From NCBI GenBank assembly GCA_905250025.1, contig CAJNOJ010000124.1, positions 223,102-287,101 on the forward strand: DNA of 64,000 nt. Direction: 5' to 3'. The DNA comes from Adineta ricciae (taxonomy: Eukaryota; Rotifera; Eurotatoria; Adinetida; Adinetidae). Below, piece by piece: positions 45,109 through 55,886 of the stretch. How positions within the stretch are numbered: position 1 is the first letter of the stretch; each line of letters opens with the position of its first letter. Below the pieces are notes generated by a model, which searched no databases, was not told the DNA's origin, and was given only the letters and a program-made list of their open reading frames with translations. The translations under genes were made by a program, and so were the position numbers.

Positions 45109-45868
45109 TAGATCAAATCAAAATAATTTTCATAATATGTTCTTTGACAAATGGCATTTCTTTGTCCAAGGGATAAATTTTCATAGTTAGGATATGAACG
45201 TATTCGAAACTCTAAATACGAACGAAATTGATATAGTATACATTCAATATATTGTGCTGTTGGACGATATTGATAGTTTGGACATAAAGAACGAGCAATT
45301 AAATTTGAAAACCCTCTGCTATACCCATGTCTCCTATTTTAGCTCGATAATTCGTATCAATTAAAATATTATCCGGACGAATATCTCGATGGATAATACC
45401 ATGTCGATGGATACGATGCATACCTGATGCTATATCACAGGCAATCGATAGTTTTCTTCTCAAGGTTAATCTGTGGTATTCCTTTTGTAAAAAATTTGTC
45501 AAGCTACCATTTGACATATATTCCATAACAATAAAAAAACGTGCAGAGCTTAGTGATGGTATATCGTAGAAATAACCATAAAAAGGTAAGATGAATAGAC
45601 CGGCACATTTAACATAGCCGTATATTTCTTTTATAATCATATCAGCTGTCTGTTTGGATGATCCATCAGGTTTTAAAACTATACATTTACAAGCAACAAC
45701 ACGATTCTTTGACTTCCATTTTGCTTTATAAACAACACCTTCAGATATGATTACATTAAATTGGCAATACTAATATATATTTTCACTGTTATTACACTTA
45801 CCGAAAGCACCACTACCCAGTTGTTGTTGAAGATCAATATCATTTTTTGGAATTTCTGAAAAACTCAT
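45109..45868 (-). pseudogene. Protein kinase gene lacking the activation-loop region
   Basis: Exon 1 (45868-45802: MSFSEIPKNDIDLQQQLGSG then AFG) joins exon 2 (from 45738) across a 63-bp intron, rebuilding the P-loop GSGAFGVVYKAKW and the ATP lysine in VVACKC. The alphaC and hinge (FFIVMEYMSNGSL), the catalytic loop HRDIRPDNILID and the Mg loop KIGDMG (DMG for DFG) follow. Then the protein stops at 45299 in AEGFQI. In another frame, starting at the same place, the C-terminal end of a kinase follows (NLIARSLCPNYQYRPTAQYI) to a stop near 45109. The activation segment, APE motif and helices F-G, roughly 90 residues, are absent. A deletion with frameshift best explains this. A truncated pseudokinase product is possible but unlikely to be active. 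Confidence 0.7.
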
Positions 45869-47429
45869 CACTAATGCCGATGAAAACTATATTAAGTTTG
45901 CCACCGTATTGTCTAATAAAATTTTCTAAACATAGAAAACAATTCAAAGTTTTACTTTTCAATCATAATAATGATGCACAAGCGAAAATCTATCGAGCAA
46001 TTTCTCATGAATATCTATAAAAGTCATTACAGTTTATACTGTATTTGAATCTGCGACTTTCACTTGTGATCGGTTTATTTCATAATTTCACAAATAAATG
46101 CAATTCAATGTTTTATTAACATTGTTTTATATTCCTCAAAAACTGTACGTTGATCTTATGTTGTAATGTATTTATTAGCAGTTTGATTTTATCTTTTATT
46201 GATACCATTTGTACACCTCTTTAAAAACGTGTTGATAAGAAGATCAAGCAAATATAAGAGGATGTTGGAAAATTCTTTTTTTCCAAGTAATAATTCATGT
46301 GTAGGTGTATTTATCATGGTTTTTATTCTACAAGGATGTAAATAGTGACGTTGCTTTATCTTTATTTCACGAAAAAAAAATGGAATGAAAACAAAGTATT
46401 GTTGAAACATCATAATAACGTCAAAAGAGTGATTTACGCATGTATGTTATCAATTCAGATGCCTATTTAAGAAATAGCAGTGAATCTACTTGGAATTCGC
46501 ACGTTTTTTCATCTCTTTCCAGTGTTTTGAATTTTCGAACGGGAAGAGGATGGTTTTTTTGAAATTTTGTCATTGGAATTGATAGAGCACACTGAGTTAT
46601 ACTCAGAACCAGTGAGATCAGAGTTGAAACACGTATCTGGACGAATAAATCTTTAAAAATTCGAATCGGGCGCTAAGATTTTTAACGTGAAGATTAAACA
46701 TTTGTTTCTTTTCGAGAGAAGAAAGAACAAAAAGAAAATTGAGAGTATTTGTAAGATAAACAAAATGTTGTAAAACGAAACAGATATGAAAAGTTCAAGA
46801 AAACTCATTGAGTTTCAAAAACAATAAAATAATTTGTTTTATTCGATGATCTGAAAGTGAATTGTTAAAATCGGATTTTTCCTTAAAGCAAAAATATATC
46901 GCAAAAGACCTTTCTTTCAATATATATACATATAAGAAATGGTCTATCATGATTAAGATGTTCATTATATTCATGATGGTTGTTCGTTATTTTATGTATA
47001 AGAGAAAAGTTTTAGCACCATTGTGCTTACGTTAGAGAGAAAAACTTTGACTTTGGAAAATTCCAGTAGCCTTATGGATGAAACGAAGGCTGTTTTCGGA
47101 GAAAAATGTAATAAAATAGCTTTTCAGCTGTAACAACACATTACTGCTTATATCGATGGTTAAATCATTTCTCTAAACAGGGAGAACACCGCATTGTAAA
47201 GACAAATAATTTGAATGTAAGAGAGTAAAAAAGACAAGATGGTGACTCTATGCAAACATTCTCTCATAACAACAAAACTTGAGTTTTGCTCGTTGGTTAT
47301 CTCAAAGAAGCCCGCACGTGTATATAAGATAAACTTCATTCATGATATTTTATATTTCAGTGATATAAGATGTAAACTATATGACTCGATGAATGATTCT
47401 ATTTCGTTTTAGAAAGCGTCATTTGGAAA
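45869..47429. other. Intergenic region upstream of the SDR-glycosyltransferase gene
   Basis: About 1.6 kb, AT-rich, divergent between kinase and SDR-GT genes. Only short frames (for example 46189-46413, minus) without features. Promoter-like elements at its right end are listed separately. Confidence 0.4.
47321..47328 (+). promoter_or_regulatory. TATA-like box with adjacent CACGTG
   Basis: GCACGTGTATATAAGA (from 47315) lies about 100 bp before the ATG at 47430. Between them, TTTCGTTTTAG ending at 47412 is a splice-acceptor-like site only 17 bp before the start, possibly for a 5' UTR intron or spliced-leader addition, which is known in bdelloids. Inferred from sequence only. Confidence 0.35.
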
Positions 47430-49205
47430 ATGTCATTGATTGTTGCTTTGATACTCGGCATTGGGCATGAAATTGAAGATGAAATTGCTTATCAATTAGG
47501 AAAGAAAGGAATATGTGTTGCATATTATTCTAAAAATAAAAATAATCTTGATCGAATAACAAAGATATTGAGCGATGAAGATATCCAACCAAACTTTATT
47601 CTACTGGATACTGCTGACAATGTAATTCAACGACTTGATGAAGAATTCGGAAAATTAGATGTACTAATCAATGTTGGAATATTACTTGACAATGGTCAAT
47701 TCAGAATCAATCTACTGACATCAACAAAATTCGAAGCGAACGACTTTTTCGATACGTTGCATGCATCCGAAAAGTTCATTCCTATATTACAAAAATCGCC
47801 TTCAAGTTCTGTGATTAATGTGTATACTCAAACCAAAGGAGCATCGCTCAGTGCACTAGTGCAAAACTGTACAGCGAAGATGGCTGAACATCAGTTCATG
47901 AATCATTTCAATAAATCATTCGCAAATACAAACATTACGATTCATTCGGTTACTTTAGATGACAATCGACCGGTTCCAACTATTCAAGATGAGTCACGTC
48001 GAATTGTTGAATTAGCACTTACACCTTTTATTGAACCGTCAAAAACGAAATCAATGCGTATTCTGTACGGAATCGTCGGTGAAGGACTTGGTCATGTTAC
48101 GCGCTCGAAGGTAACACTTGAACTGCTTATGAAAGAAGGACATCATGTGAAAGTTGTCGTCAGCAATCGTGCATATAAATTCTTGAACGAAAACTTTTCC
48201 AGTCGATATCCGCGTTGTTCTGCAGCGAGTTCTGATGAAGCAGCAATCGATGTAATTGAAATCGAAGGTTTAACAATGCAATATGTTAATAATATTTTCG
48301 ATGAGAAAGCATCAGTTCGACACACGATGCAACGTTTACCAACGATGTTAAACAAGAATTTCGGTGCATATTATCGAAATCTTGTTCTTTGGCGGCCAAA
48401 AGCAGTAATAAGTGATTTCGATAGTTTCGCTTATCTATTTGCTAAAGCACATGGTCTACCGATCCTTTCGATCGACAATCAACACGTTGTACAACGATGC
48501 GTGATACCAGAAGAAGCGAGACAATCAGATTTACGGGCATTTAATACGTATAAAAACTTTGTTAAAGTTAAATTGCCCTATTGCGATCATTATATAATCA
48601 CTGGATTTTTCACGCCGGAAAAACGTGAAAAATACAAATCGAAAACAACACTTGTACCACCAATTTTACGACAAGCGATTCTAGACGCTAGACCTACACC
48701 GGCTGAGCAAGGTGAACATTTTCTCGTTTATCAGAGCAGTAAAAGCGATACGACTCTCCTGTCGACTCTCCAAGCTTTCGGTGAAAAATGCATTGTCTAT
48801 GGTCTTGGTCGCGATGAAACTATTGGAAATTTACAACTAAAAGGTTTTTCCGAACAAGGTTTTATTGATGATCTGGCACACGCAAAGGGGGTCATTGCTA
48901 ATGGTGGACTTTCACTTATGAATGAAGCGATCAGTCTACAACGTCCATTTTTCAGTGTACCCGTGGAGAATCAATATGAACAAGTTTTGAATGCGTGGTA
49001 CTTGCAAAAGTTAGGCTATGGCGTGTTTGTTGATAAACTCGAAGTGAATGCACTTCAACAATGGGCGGAAAATATTCCACAGTACGCTAAAGCACTTTCT
49101 CATTATCATCATGATTCAAATTTACAATTGTATAAAACGGTGAAACGTGTTCTAGCAGAATTTAGTACTCGATTTATTTGGTGGGATCCATTGAATTTGA
49201 TTTAA
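47430..49205 (+). CDS. SDR-like domain fused to MJ1255/MurG-like glycosyltransferase
   Basis: Single frame of 591 aa, no intron. Residues 1-195 follow the short-chain dehydrogenase fold: a nucleotide-loop remnant ILGIGHEIEDEIAYQLGKKG, the acidic turn, and KLDVLINVGI where NNAG is usual. The catalytic YxxxK is not preserved (VYTQTKGASLSAL), so the domain is probably inactive or only structural. Residues about 207-591 start with MRILYGIVGEGLGHVTRSKV and continue with AVISDFDSFAYLFAKAHGLP, VIANGGLSLMNEAISLQRPF and VENQYEQVLNA, the layout of bacterial/archaeal MJ1255-type GT-B glycosyltransferases related to MurG. It would transfer a sugar from a nucleotide-sugar; acceptor unknown. The second domain looks bacterial in origin. 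No signal peptide. Confidence 0.8.
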   Translation: MSLIVALILGIGHEIEDEIAYQLGKKGICVAYYSKNKNNLDRITKILSDEDIQPNFILLDTADNVIQRLDEEFGKLDVLINVGILLDNGQFRINLLTSTKFEANDFFDTLHASEKFIPILQKSPSSSVINVYTQTKGASLSALVQNCTAKMAEHQFMNHFNKSFANTNITIHSVTLDDNRPVPTIQDESRRIVELALTPFIEPSKTKSMRILYGIVGEGLGHVTRSKVTLELLMKEGHHVKVVVSNRAYKFLNENFSSRYPRCSAASSDEAAIDVIEIEGLTMQYVNNIFDEKASVRHTMQRLPTMLNKNFGAYYRNLVLWRPKAVISDFDSFAYLFAKAHGLPILSIDNQHVVQRCVIPEEARQSDLRAFNTYKNFVKVKLPYCDHYIITGFFTPEKREKYKSKTTLVPPILRQAILDARPTPAEQGEHFLVYQSSKSDTTLLSTLQAFGEKCIVYGLGRDETIGNLQLKGFSEQGFIDDLAHAKGVIANGGLSLMNEAISLQRPFFSVPVENQYEQVLNAWYLQKLGYGVFVDKLEVNALQQWAENIPQYAKALSHYHHDSNLQLYKTVKRVLAEFSTRFIWWDPLNLI

Positions 49206-49742
49206 TGCGTAGAAAATAAATTTCAAGTTTGTTATGTTGAAAATCTAAGTGCATACCAAGAATGAAAGGGATTTACAGCCTTTGCGTCCATCTGTACGCG
49301 TTCTATCTTTGATGCAGTGACCTATTGTAGTCGGGTATCATTATCACATTCATTGAGATCATAGGAACTGAAATAAATGTAACTATTCTTAAATGATCTA
49401 TTATGAAACAGGATACAGTCTTATGGATTTGAACCATAACTCCTGGCATACCCATATATTAAAAAAATGTGTCCCAATTTTACCATTGTCCACATTACGT
49501 TGACCTCTCTAATTTGCTAGGTCCTCAGCACTATAATGTCCACTCTATCGGCATGTATGTCTTGAAATCGATTTCAGCCGCGAAAGTAGTACCCGATTGA
49601 CGAATCAGCATGCTTTTGTGTCTTTTTATGTAGTAGCTAATGTTTGAAGATCTGTTGACAAAGAGTCATTTAATGGTAAGAGAAGAAAATATGGGTTAGA
49701 AAATGTATCTTCTGAAAAATTTCGATGTGAAAAGAATATGAT
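49206..49742. other. Intergenic region, convergent
   Basis: 537 bp; AAAATAAATTTC just after the stop at 49205 may be the polyadenylation region. Nothing else seen. Confidence 0.4.
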
Positions 49743-50750
49743 TTATGTCGAACGCCATTTGTAATCTAATGAGATGAGAGTCGCTGGATTTTGATGTCTT
49801 AAAAGTTGTATGAATCGACAGACATTCGACGACATTCCACATAGAACATATTTTGCGTCGATCAACATTTGCATTTCAGTCATGAATAAACGCGTTTCAA
49901 AGATTTTGTCTTTCTCCGATAGTTGATCAAAATTCTTTTGATAATGACCAGTGGTATCCGTTTTTCGATGCTTCCTTCTGTCTATACCAACAAAATGCCA
50001 TCTTGGTCTCAGTCGACGTAACTGACCAATCACAGTATGATCATCCGATGCCACGAAGATATGACGAATCTTTTTCTTTCTCTTCACCATCGCTTCGATC
50101 AATGTTATGTATTCCATTAATGGTATTTCTCGAGCTTCTTTTATCAGTTTATCACCTTTTCGAACGTGAATGCCAATGTAAGTCTTCGGTAACCGTTTTA
50201 TTCGGTGTTCTTCAATGAATTTCAATGTTTCATTCGTTAACGATTTCCAGAGATAATGCGTCACGTAACGAATTTTTTCTAATGATTGAACTTTTAATGA
50301 AGCAATCCAAAATCGATTCAATATATTCCCAGTACGCGTTGTTTGTGCATGATCAATCAGCTCATTCTCGTTATTATTCTTGCCGAGATACGTACGATTC
50401 GAGTAAGGAAAATAGTTCATCGATGGTACATGAAAATAGTGCGAAAAATTACCATAATTCCATTGGCGAGCATCAATAATGAAATGTCGTTTCGACCAAA
50501 CACTGTAAGCAAATGCTAATAATAATTGATTCATCTCGCTACAATAACCACCTTTGCCCCAGATAATGTACATCAGTGTACGTTTTGGATTACGAGAGGC
50601 TTGGCAAGAAGCGATAGAATCGAACGAACAAGGACATTTTTGTTCGATTGAGACTATTGAATAGAAGTACGATTGATTGTGAAAGAGATAAAATGCAATG
50701 GGAAGAAATAATAATGGGATTAATTTGAGTATTTTGAACCATCCGACCAT
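49743..50750 (-). CDS. GT23-like fucosyltransferase, type II membrane protein
   Basis: Single frame of 335 aa. A short cytosolic start and one TM anchor (ILKLIPLLFLPIAFYLF) give the type II topology of Golgi enzymes. The lumenal part opens with a Cys-rich stem and GKGGYCSEMNQLLLAFAYS. The donor-binding motif IGIHVRKGDKLIKEA compares with HVRRTDKVGTEA of FUT8, followed by FVASDD and, near the end, GMSSNVCRFIQLLR, like the SSQVCR of FUT8. The known reaction of GT23 is alpha-1,6-fucosylation of N-glycan cores. It is shorter than FUT8 (about 575 aa) and lacks its N-terminal coiled coil and SH3 domain, so the acceptor may differ. Confidence 0.75.
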   Translation of the reverse strand: MVGWFKILKLIPLLFLPIAFYLFHNQSYFYSIVSIEQKCPCSFDSIASCQASRNPKRTLMYIIWGKGGYCSEMNQLLLAFAYSVWSKRHFIIDARQWNYGNFSHYFHVPSMNYFPYSNRTYLGKNNNENELIDHAQTTRTGNILNRFWIASLKVQSLEKIRYVTHYLWKSLTNETLKFIEEHRIKRLPKTYIGIHVRKGDKLIKEAREIPLMEYITLIEAMVKRKKKIRHIFVASDDHTVIGQLRRLRPRWHFVGIDRRKHRKTDTTGHYQKNFDQLSEKDKIFETRLFMTEMQMLIDAKYVLCGMSSNVCRFIQLLRHQNPATLISLDYKWRST

Positions 50751-51249
50751 TTTGATTAAGCAATTTCGTTTTTATACTATAGATTTAGTTTTGTTGTGGC
50801 GAAGAAAGAAAAATAAATTCACGCACAAGGTTCTTTTTCTTCTGCAGATTGTTTCCAGTGCATGCAACAATTGTCAAGTGTTTTTCTTTTCATTGCTGCA
50901 AAAATGAAACTGTCGAAAAAATCACAAGACACTGATTTTCGTACCACCTAATTATAACCACTTCCATGTGAATACATTCAAGTCTATAAGGATTGTTCCC
51001 GATTACTTTCTATCGGTTACTATATCTCCTGTTCTCATTTCACATGTCATGAGATAGTGGAAACGACAAAAACACAGTCTTTCAAGCACGAGCTTGTTAT
51101 TGTGCAAGATACAATTCAAAGTGAAGAACGTTACAGTTGAATGACACGATATGACTAATTTTCTTTCTCGTTTTCATTAATGTTCCAAATTACATTTTAT
51201 TTCATCAACGCAGTAGAAGCCACGCGCTTATTATTTCACGAAAAGAAGC
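50751..51249. other. Divergent intergenic region
   Basis: 499 bp between GT23-like and LCCL-like genes. No further feature recognised. Confidence 0.4.
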
Positions 51250-52840
51250 ATGGACGTCGAACAAGGTATTGAAAAACGTTCTTCTGTCAAGAGAAAGTAT
51301 TCAAAGGTATTTTATAGGTACGCTTGCTCCCAAAAATCTTGTCTATTATCGCGACCGAGTCGGTCAATCCTTTTCATTTTTGATCACTGGAAATGTCCAA
51401 GGACCTGTCTATGGTACCAATATTTATACCGATGATTCGGATCTGGGCACTGCTGCTGTTCATGCTGGCATTATCAAAGTTGGGGAAACAAAAACAGTTG
51501 ATGTGAAGATTTTACCTGGGCAATCGAGCTATCTCGGGTCAGCTCAGAATGGTATAGCATCATCATCGTATGGTCATTGGCTGGGAAGTTATGTTTTTAT
51601 TGAAAATATGATCAGTTCTGTCACAGATTCGATGACATTGATCAATTTTCGAGACAAGATAGGACAATCGTTCTGCTTCTTAGTTACGGGTGATCTCGGC
51701 ATGCCAATTTATGGCACCGATATTTATACTGATGATTCAAATATTGATGCGGCTGCAGTTCATGCTGGCATCGTGAAAGTTGGAGAAACTAAAGAGGTTA
51801 TTGTGAAGATACTACCTGGTCAAGCGAGCTATCAAGGATCAACTAAAAACGAAATTACATCTTCTTCATTTGGACAATGGATGGGAAGCTTTAGATTTGG
51901 AGATCATATCACTCCATCTATGCCAACTGTGACAAATCTTACAGGTCACCGGGACAAAGTAAATCAAGTTTTATCTATCACAGTTGTTGGATCATTGGGA
52001 GGCGTCGTTTACGGCACAAATATCTACACGGATGATTCTATTATCAATACTGCTGCAGTACATGCTGGTATTGTCAGTGTTGGTGAAACAAGAACGGTTG
52101 ACGTAAAGATTCTACCGGCTCAAACTAGCTATCAAGGTTCAACACAGAACGGAGTAACTTCATCATCGTATGGGTCATGGATAGGAAGTTACATGTTTAC
52201 GTGCAAAACTATTAGTTGCCCTATGGCTCCTACCGACCTCTTGAGTTTTCGAGAAAAACTAAATCAAGTGTTCTCTTTTGTAGTCACTGGAGCAAACGAA
52301 GGTCCTGTGTTCGGAACGAATATCTATACAGATGATTCAAATCTAGCTGTTGCTGCAGTCCATAGCGGTATGGTAACAAGGGGCGAAACCAAAGTTATCA
52401 TTGTACAAATTCTACCTGGACAATCATCGTATTGTGGTACAGCACAAAATGGTATAACTTCGGCACCGTATGGTACTTGGATGGGTAGTTATTCAATTCT
52501 TGCTAGTATACCTACTTTCAAAATGGCTGTATCAAATCTAACCAATTATCGCAATAGGGTTGAGGAAACTATTTCCTTTACGGTTATAGGTGCAATGGGA
52601 GGAACAGTGTGGGGTACAGACGTTTACTCGGATGATTCAAATGTGGCTGTTGCAGCCGTACATGAAGGTGTGGTTCAAGTCGATGAAATGAAAACAGTTA
52701 ACGTGAAAATTTTACCTGGACAAGCAAGCTATGATGGTAGTACTCGTAATGGAATCACCACGCTTTCATTTGGTTCATGGTCAGGAAGTTTTGCTTTCGT
52801 TGACAATCCGACAAATTCCGGTGAAAAAGCATCTTTTTGA
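51250..52840 (+). CDS. Five tandem LCCL-like domains, intracellular
   Basis: Exon 1 (51250-51265, five codons) joins exon 2 (51318-52840) across a 52-bp intron; 512 aa. A longer frame from 51269 starts within the intron and is less likely. Five repeats of about 100 residues each carry a core like VYGTNIYTDDSDLGTAAVHA, then VDVKILPGQSSYLGSAQNGI and a SYGHWLGSY end. This is the LCCL pattern (G-T-D-I-Y...AAVHAG...Y-x-GS-x-x-NG). The Cys residues that usually stabilise LCCL domains are mostly absent (SDLGTAAVHAG where SxxCxAAVHAG is usual), and there is no signal peptide, so the protein is likely cytosolic. LCCL domains are thought to bind polysaccharides or lipids; this is inference here. Confidence 0.8.
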
Positions 52841-54893
52841 ATACATTCTTTTTTTATAAAAAAAAAGAGAACATCTGACCCGTCTATATCAAACTTTCAT
52901 ATAATAACAATACTAAAATACATCGCTAATTTCGCGCTCTACTGTCTCTGATCGAGGTTGAGAATATGAATTGATTCACTAATAAAACACACGATCAAAA
53001 TACGATGTAGAGATCACACTGAGATACATTAAAATTTCGATGAGAAAACTTATCGATTGTGATTGGCCATTCATTCATGAATTCATAGTTAAAAACAAAG
53101 TAAATGTACAAGGATTTTGTTAATAAAGTCAACGTGTTTCAAACATTATACACCTTCACTAGTTTTTTCTGAAAGTCATCTCTTTCACAGATATCCGATC
53201 CTTTATAGATCTCTGTATCGTTTTGAAATCATGATTTGATGGTAAATTTATTTATATGATAATCATAGACTGATAAAATACTTTTTTCAGTAGCTTTCGA
53301 TTTGCTTATGTGAGCATGAGTAGAAACCGTGCTTTATTTTTTTTCAATCAACTGAAACGTTATGAATTTGTATCGAGCAAATATTGCCTTGTATATTTAA
53401 CGCAACGATTATCAGTAAACCATTAAACACGGAGATAAATTGTTACTATCGGCCAGAATGATTCATATTTCGTCTTTGATTACTTTAATTACATATGAAA
53501 ATTCATACAAAAAGTGGTGCCCTTTTATTTCGTCACTCGTTATAAAAGAAAAAACTTGCTATATATTAGTTTTCAATCTGATGATATTGCCAAATACACA
53601 CATCATAGTTCGTCACCGTTTATTTCTGGTTTTAATTGCTGCTAATTAACTTATTCAACTGATACACGCGGCTTATTTCGATTCATATAGGAAATACTAA
53701 TTGTGACCGAATAATAGCTGAACATGCACGCTCTAATACTCTGGAGTAAGGCATTTTATTGCGTCTCACTTTCGTGTAAAACTTTGAGTAAGCCAATGAA
53801 ATATTCAAAAAGAAATAATGGCTGAAAAGCTGTCATATAATTATAAAGAATATCTTGTTTATGTACTAGTCACACCACGAACTTCCGCGGCATCCTTGAT
53901 TGTCGGTTCTCATTTCCTCAAAGGGTTGCCAGAGGCAATTCTAATATTTATGGTAATTGTTTTCGGTGTCCCAGTCTTTGATATGATCATATTCATGGAC
54001 GGTTGTCTTGGCTACATAATAAAACGATTTAAGAAGAAAAAACGAAGAGTTTAAGAACAGTCACAAAATCCGTATGGTACTGAATCTCCAGTCGAAGAGG
54101 CATCATATATTTCTGTCGACAAAGAAGTTGCATTAAAAAAAATCAGTGCATTTGTTTTCATATTACAGCGACTACTTATATAACCAAACTAATTTTGCAT
54201 AGTTGCGCGCAGAATATTCAAAGATAACCTTGCAAGTGATTATAGCATAGATCGTTTTGTATTTTATTTAATTCGATATATGCATTAACAGATGACCTTA
54301 CAAGTCACATCTCGCTGTCATCTTATTAATGCGCCACGGCAAACAAATATTATCATAAATCTGTAAATAAGACTCTCACCCGCCCTCCTACAATTTAATC
54401 GTATATGATGACGAAAGCAAGCAAGAGAATACTTCTTCTACTCAGTTAAGCATCGGGTGAAATCTCATTAGTGGAAGTTATCAATATTTTTAACAGGTTG
54501 ATTGGGTTGCAGGACGTCAAAATATGATGCTTCACTGAGATATGACGATCGACCTTGTGCTTCAATTTCATCGAGTCATGTGTTTCAATGTATCCATACG
54601 CTTGCGTACTTTGCTCGAAATGTTACTTGGATAATTCGTTTCTATTAATAACAATACTCTATCCCATGTTCCTAAAACACACTTATCTGACATGAGGAAG
54701 ATATCTAAACGAATATGTTCGCCATTTTCCAGCTTCCTTCGAAATCAATGGAACGAAGCGCATGCAGATTTGGTTACGTAAGAAATAAAGCTAAGCCATC
54801 GTTATCAATTACTCAGACAAATTTCTTTGTTGTTTCGAGTGCAACAAGTTTATATGATTTCACAATGTATCGGATCACGGCTTTATTTCGATT
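52841..54893. other. Intergenic region with one small uncertain frame
   Basis: About 2.05 kb. A frame at 53818-54054 (78 aa, plus) has one hydrophobic segment (AILIFMVIVFGVPVFDMIIF) and a basic end (KRFKKKKRRV); it could be a small membrane protein or a terminal exon, but nothing confirms it. Otherwise AT-rich and featureless. Confidence 0.35.
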
Positions 54894-55886
54894 TCATTGA
54901 CAAATTATTTTTCGTACAAGGTTTTTCATAGCGCTCACCAATGCTTTGCGAAAGATGCTTCCGCCAATCAACGTATAGATATAAAATGGCATACTATTAC
55001 TCAAATAACTCAGAAGGAACAATAGAGTAAAAATTAAGTCGTTGACTGCAAGACTCAATGGTGTGCGGTTGTGATATGGATGTATATCCGAATAAAGATA
55101 TTGCACTGCTAGAGGGAAATTAAATACAGTTGTGAGAGTAACTTGCACCAATAGCATGAGAAGTAGATGAAAGTCACCTTTTTTCAATCGTCGTCGGTGT
55201 CGACGTCTGTCATTCTCCTGATTTGTTATCGGGTCCGTTACCGGGACTGTTCGAAATGTATGTATGTTCCGAATGGTCAACAATCCGAATATCAAGGCCA
55301 GTAACGAAGGAAATACCACATTCAGAAGAGCGAATTCCATGTCGGTCAATAAACGACACCATGTCACTGTGCTATAGCATTCCACTGGACTGTCACTCAA
55401 ATTCGCTCGATAACAATATAAAATATGCACGTGAAGAGAACTTATTAGGCATAGTACGATGTACATCGCACGTTTGGCATTTTCCATCGTGCTCATCTGT
55501 CGGCGTTGAGCGTTTTTGGATGAGGAGAGCCATCGATCAACAACACCCAATGTAATTAACCACGAAGCAGTCGTTCTCGAAGTGTATAAAATAAAAAGAC
55601 GTAACTTACAAAACAGATCAACTGTATTGCTGATGTTTAACGACCAAGTACCAAGTAGACGAACGAACGCACCGGATGTAATTGTAACAAGATTTGCGAT
55701 TGATGAATGAAAAAAGAATAAGGCGCATGGACTTTTACGAAGTTTTCGTTGTGCTGACGCTAAGCAATTAAGAAAATTACCAATAATACCCAAAAGTATA
55801 AGCACAATGGAGAAATATCGATTAAACCTATTCGTTATTGCATTCACATTGGTAATTAGAGTATCATCCGACGAATTAATTGACAT
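54894..55886 (-). CDS. Rhodopsin-type orphan GPCR (peptide-receptor-like)
   Basis: Single frame of 330 aa with seven hydrophobic helices. Glycosylation sites in the N-terminus (NSS); TM1 with GIIGNFLNC (N1.50); TM3 ends LGVVDRWLSS, equivalent to DRY; loop-1 Cys in DLFCKLR with a partner in VECYSTVTWC; an Arg/Lys-rich third loop (NDRRRHRRRLKKGDFH); TM7 SNSMPFYIYTL in place of NPxxY. Resembles FMRFamide/myosuppressin-like receptors expanded in bdelloids. Plasma-membrane receptor coupled to G proteins; ligand unknown. Intact. Confidence 0.85.
   Translation of the reverse strand: MSINSSDDTLITNVNAITNRFNRYFSIVLILLGIIGNFLNCLASAQRKLRKSPCALFFFHSSIANLVTITSGAFVRLLGTWSLNISNTVDLFCKLRLFILYTSRTTASWLITLGVVDRWLSSSKNAQRRQMSTMENAKRAMYIVLCLISSLHVHILYCYRANLSDSPVECYSTVTWCRLLTDMEFALLNVVFPSLLALIFGLLTIRNIHTFRTVPVTDPITNQENDRRRHRRRLKKGDFHLLLMLLVQVTLTTVFNFPLAVQYLYSDIHPYHNRTPLSLAVNDLIFTLLFLLSYLSNSMPFYIYTLIGGSIFRKALVSAMKNLVRKIICQ

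Noticed and set aside
53818..54054. Small one-TM protein as a gene
   Set aside because: No homologue recognised, no supporting exon or conserved motif; mentioned only within the intergenic entry.
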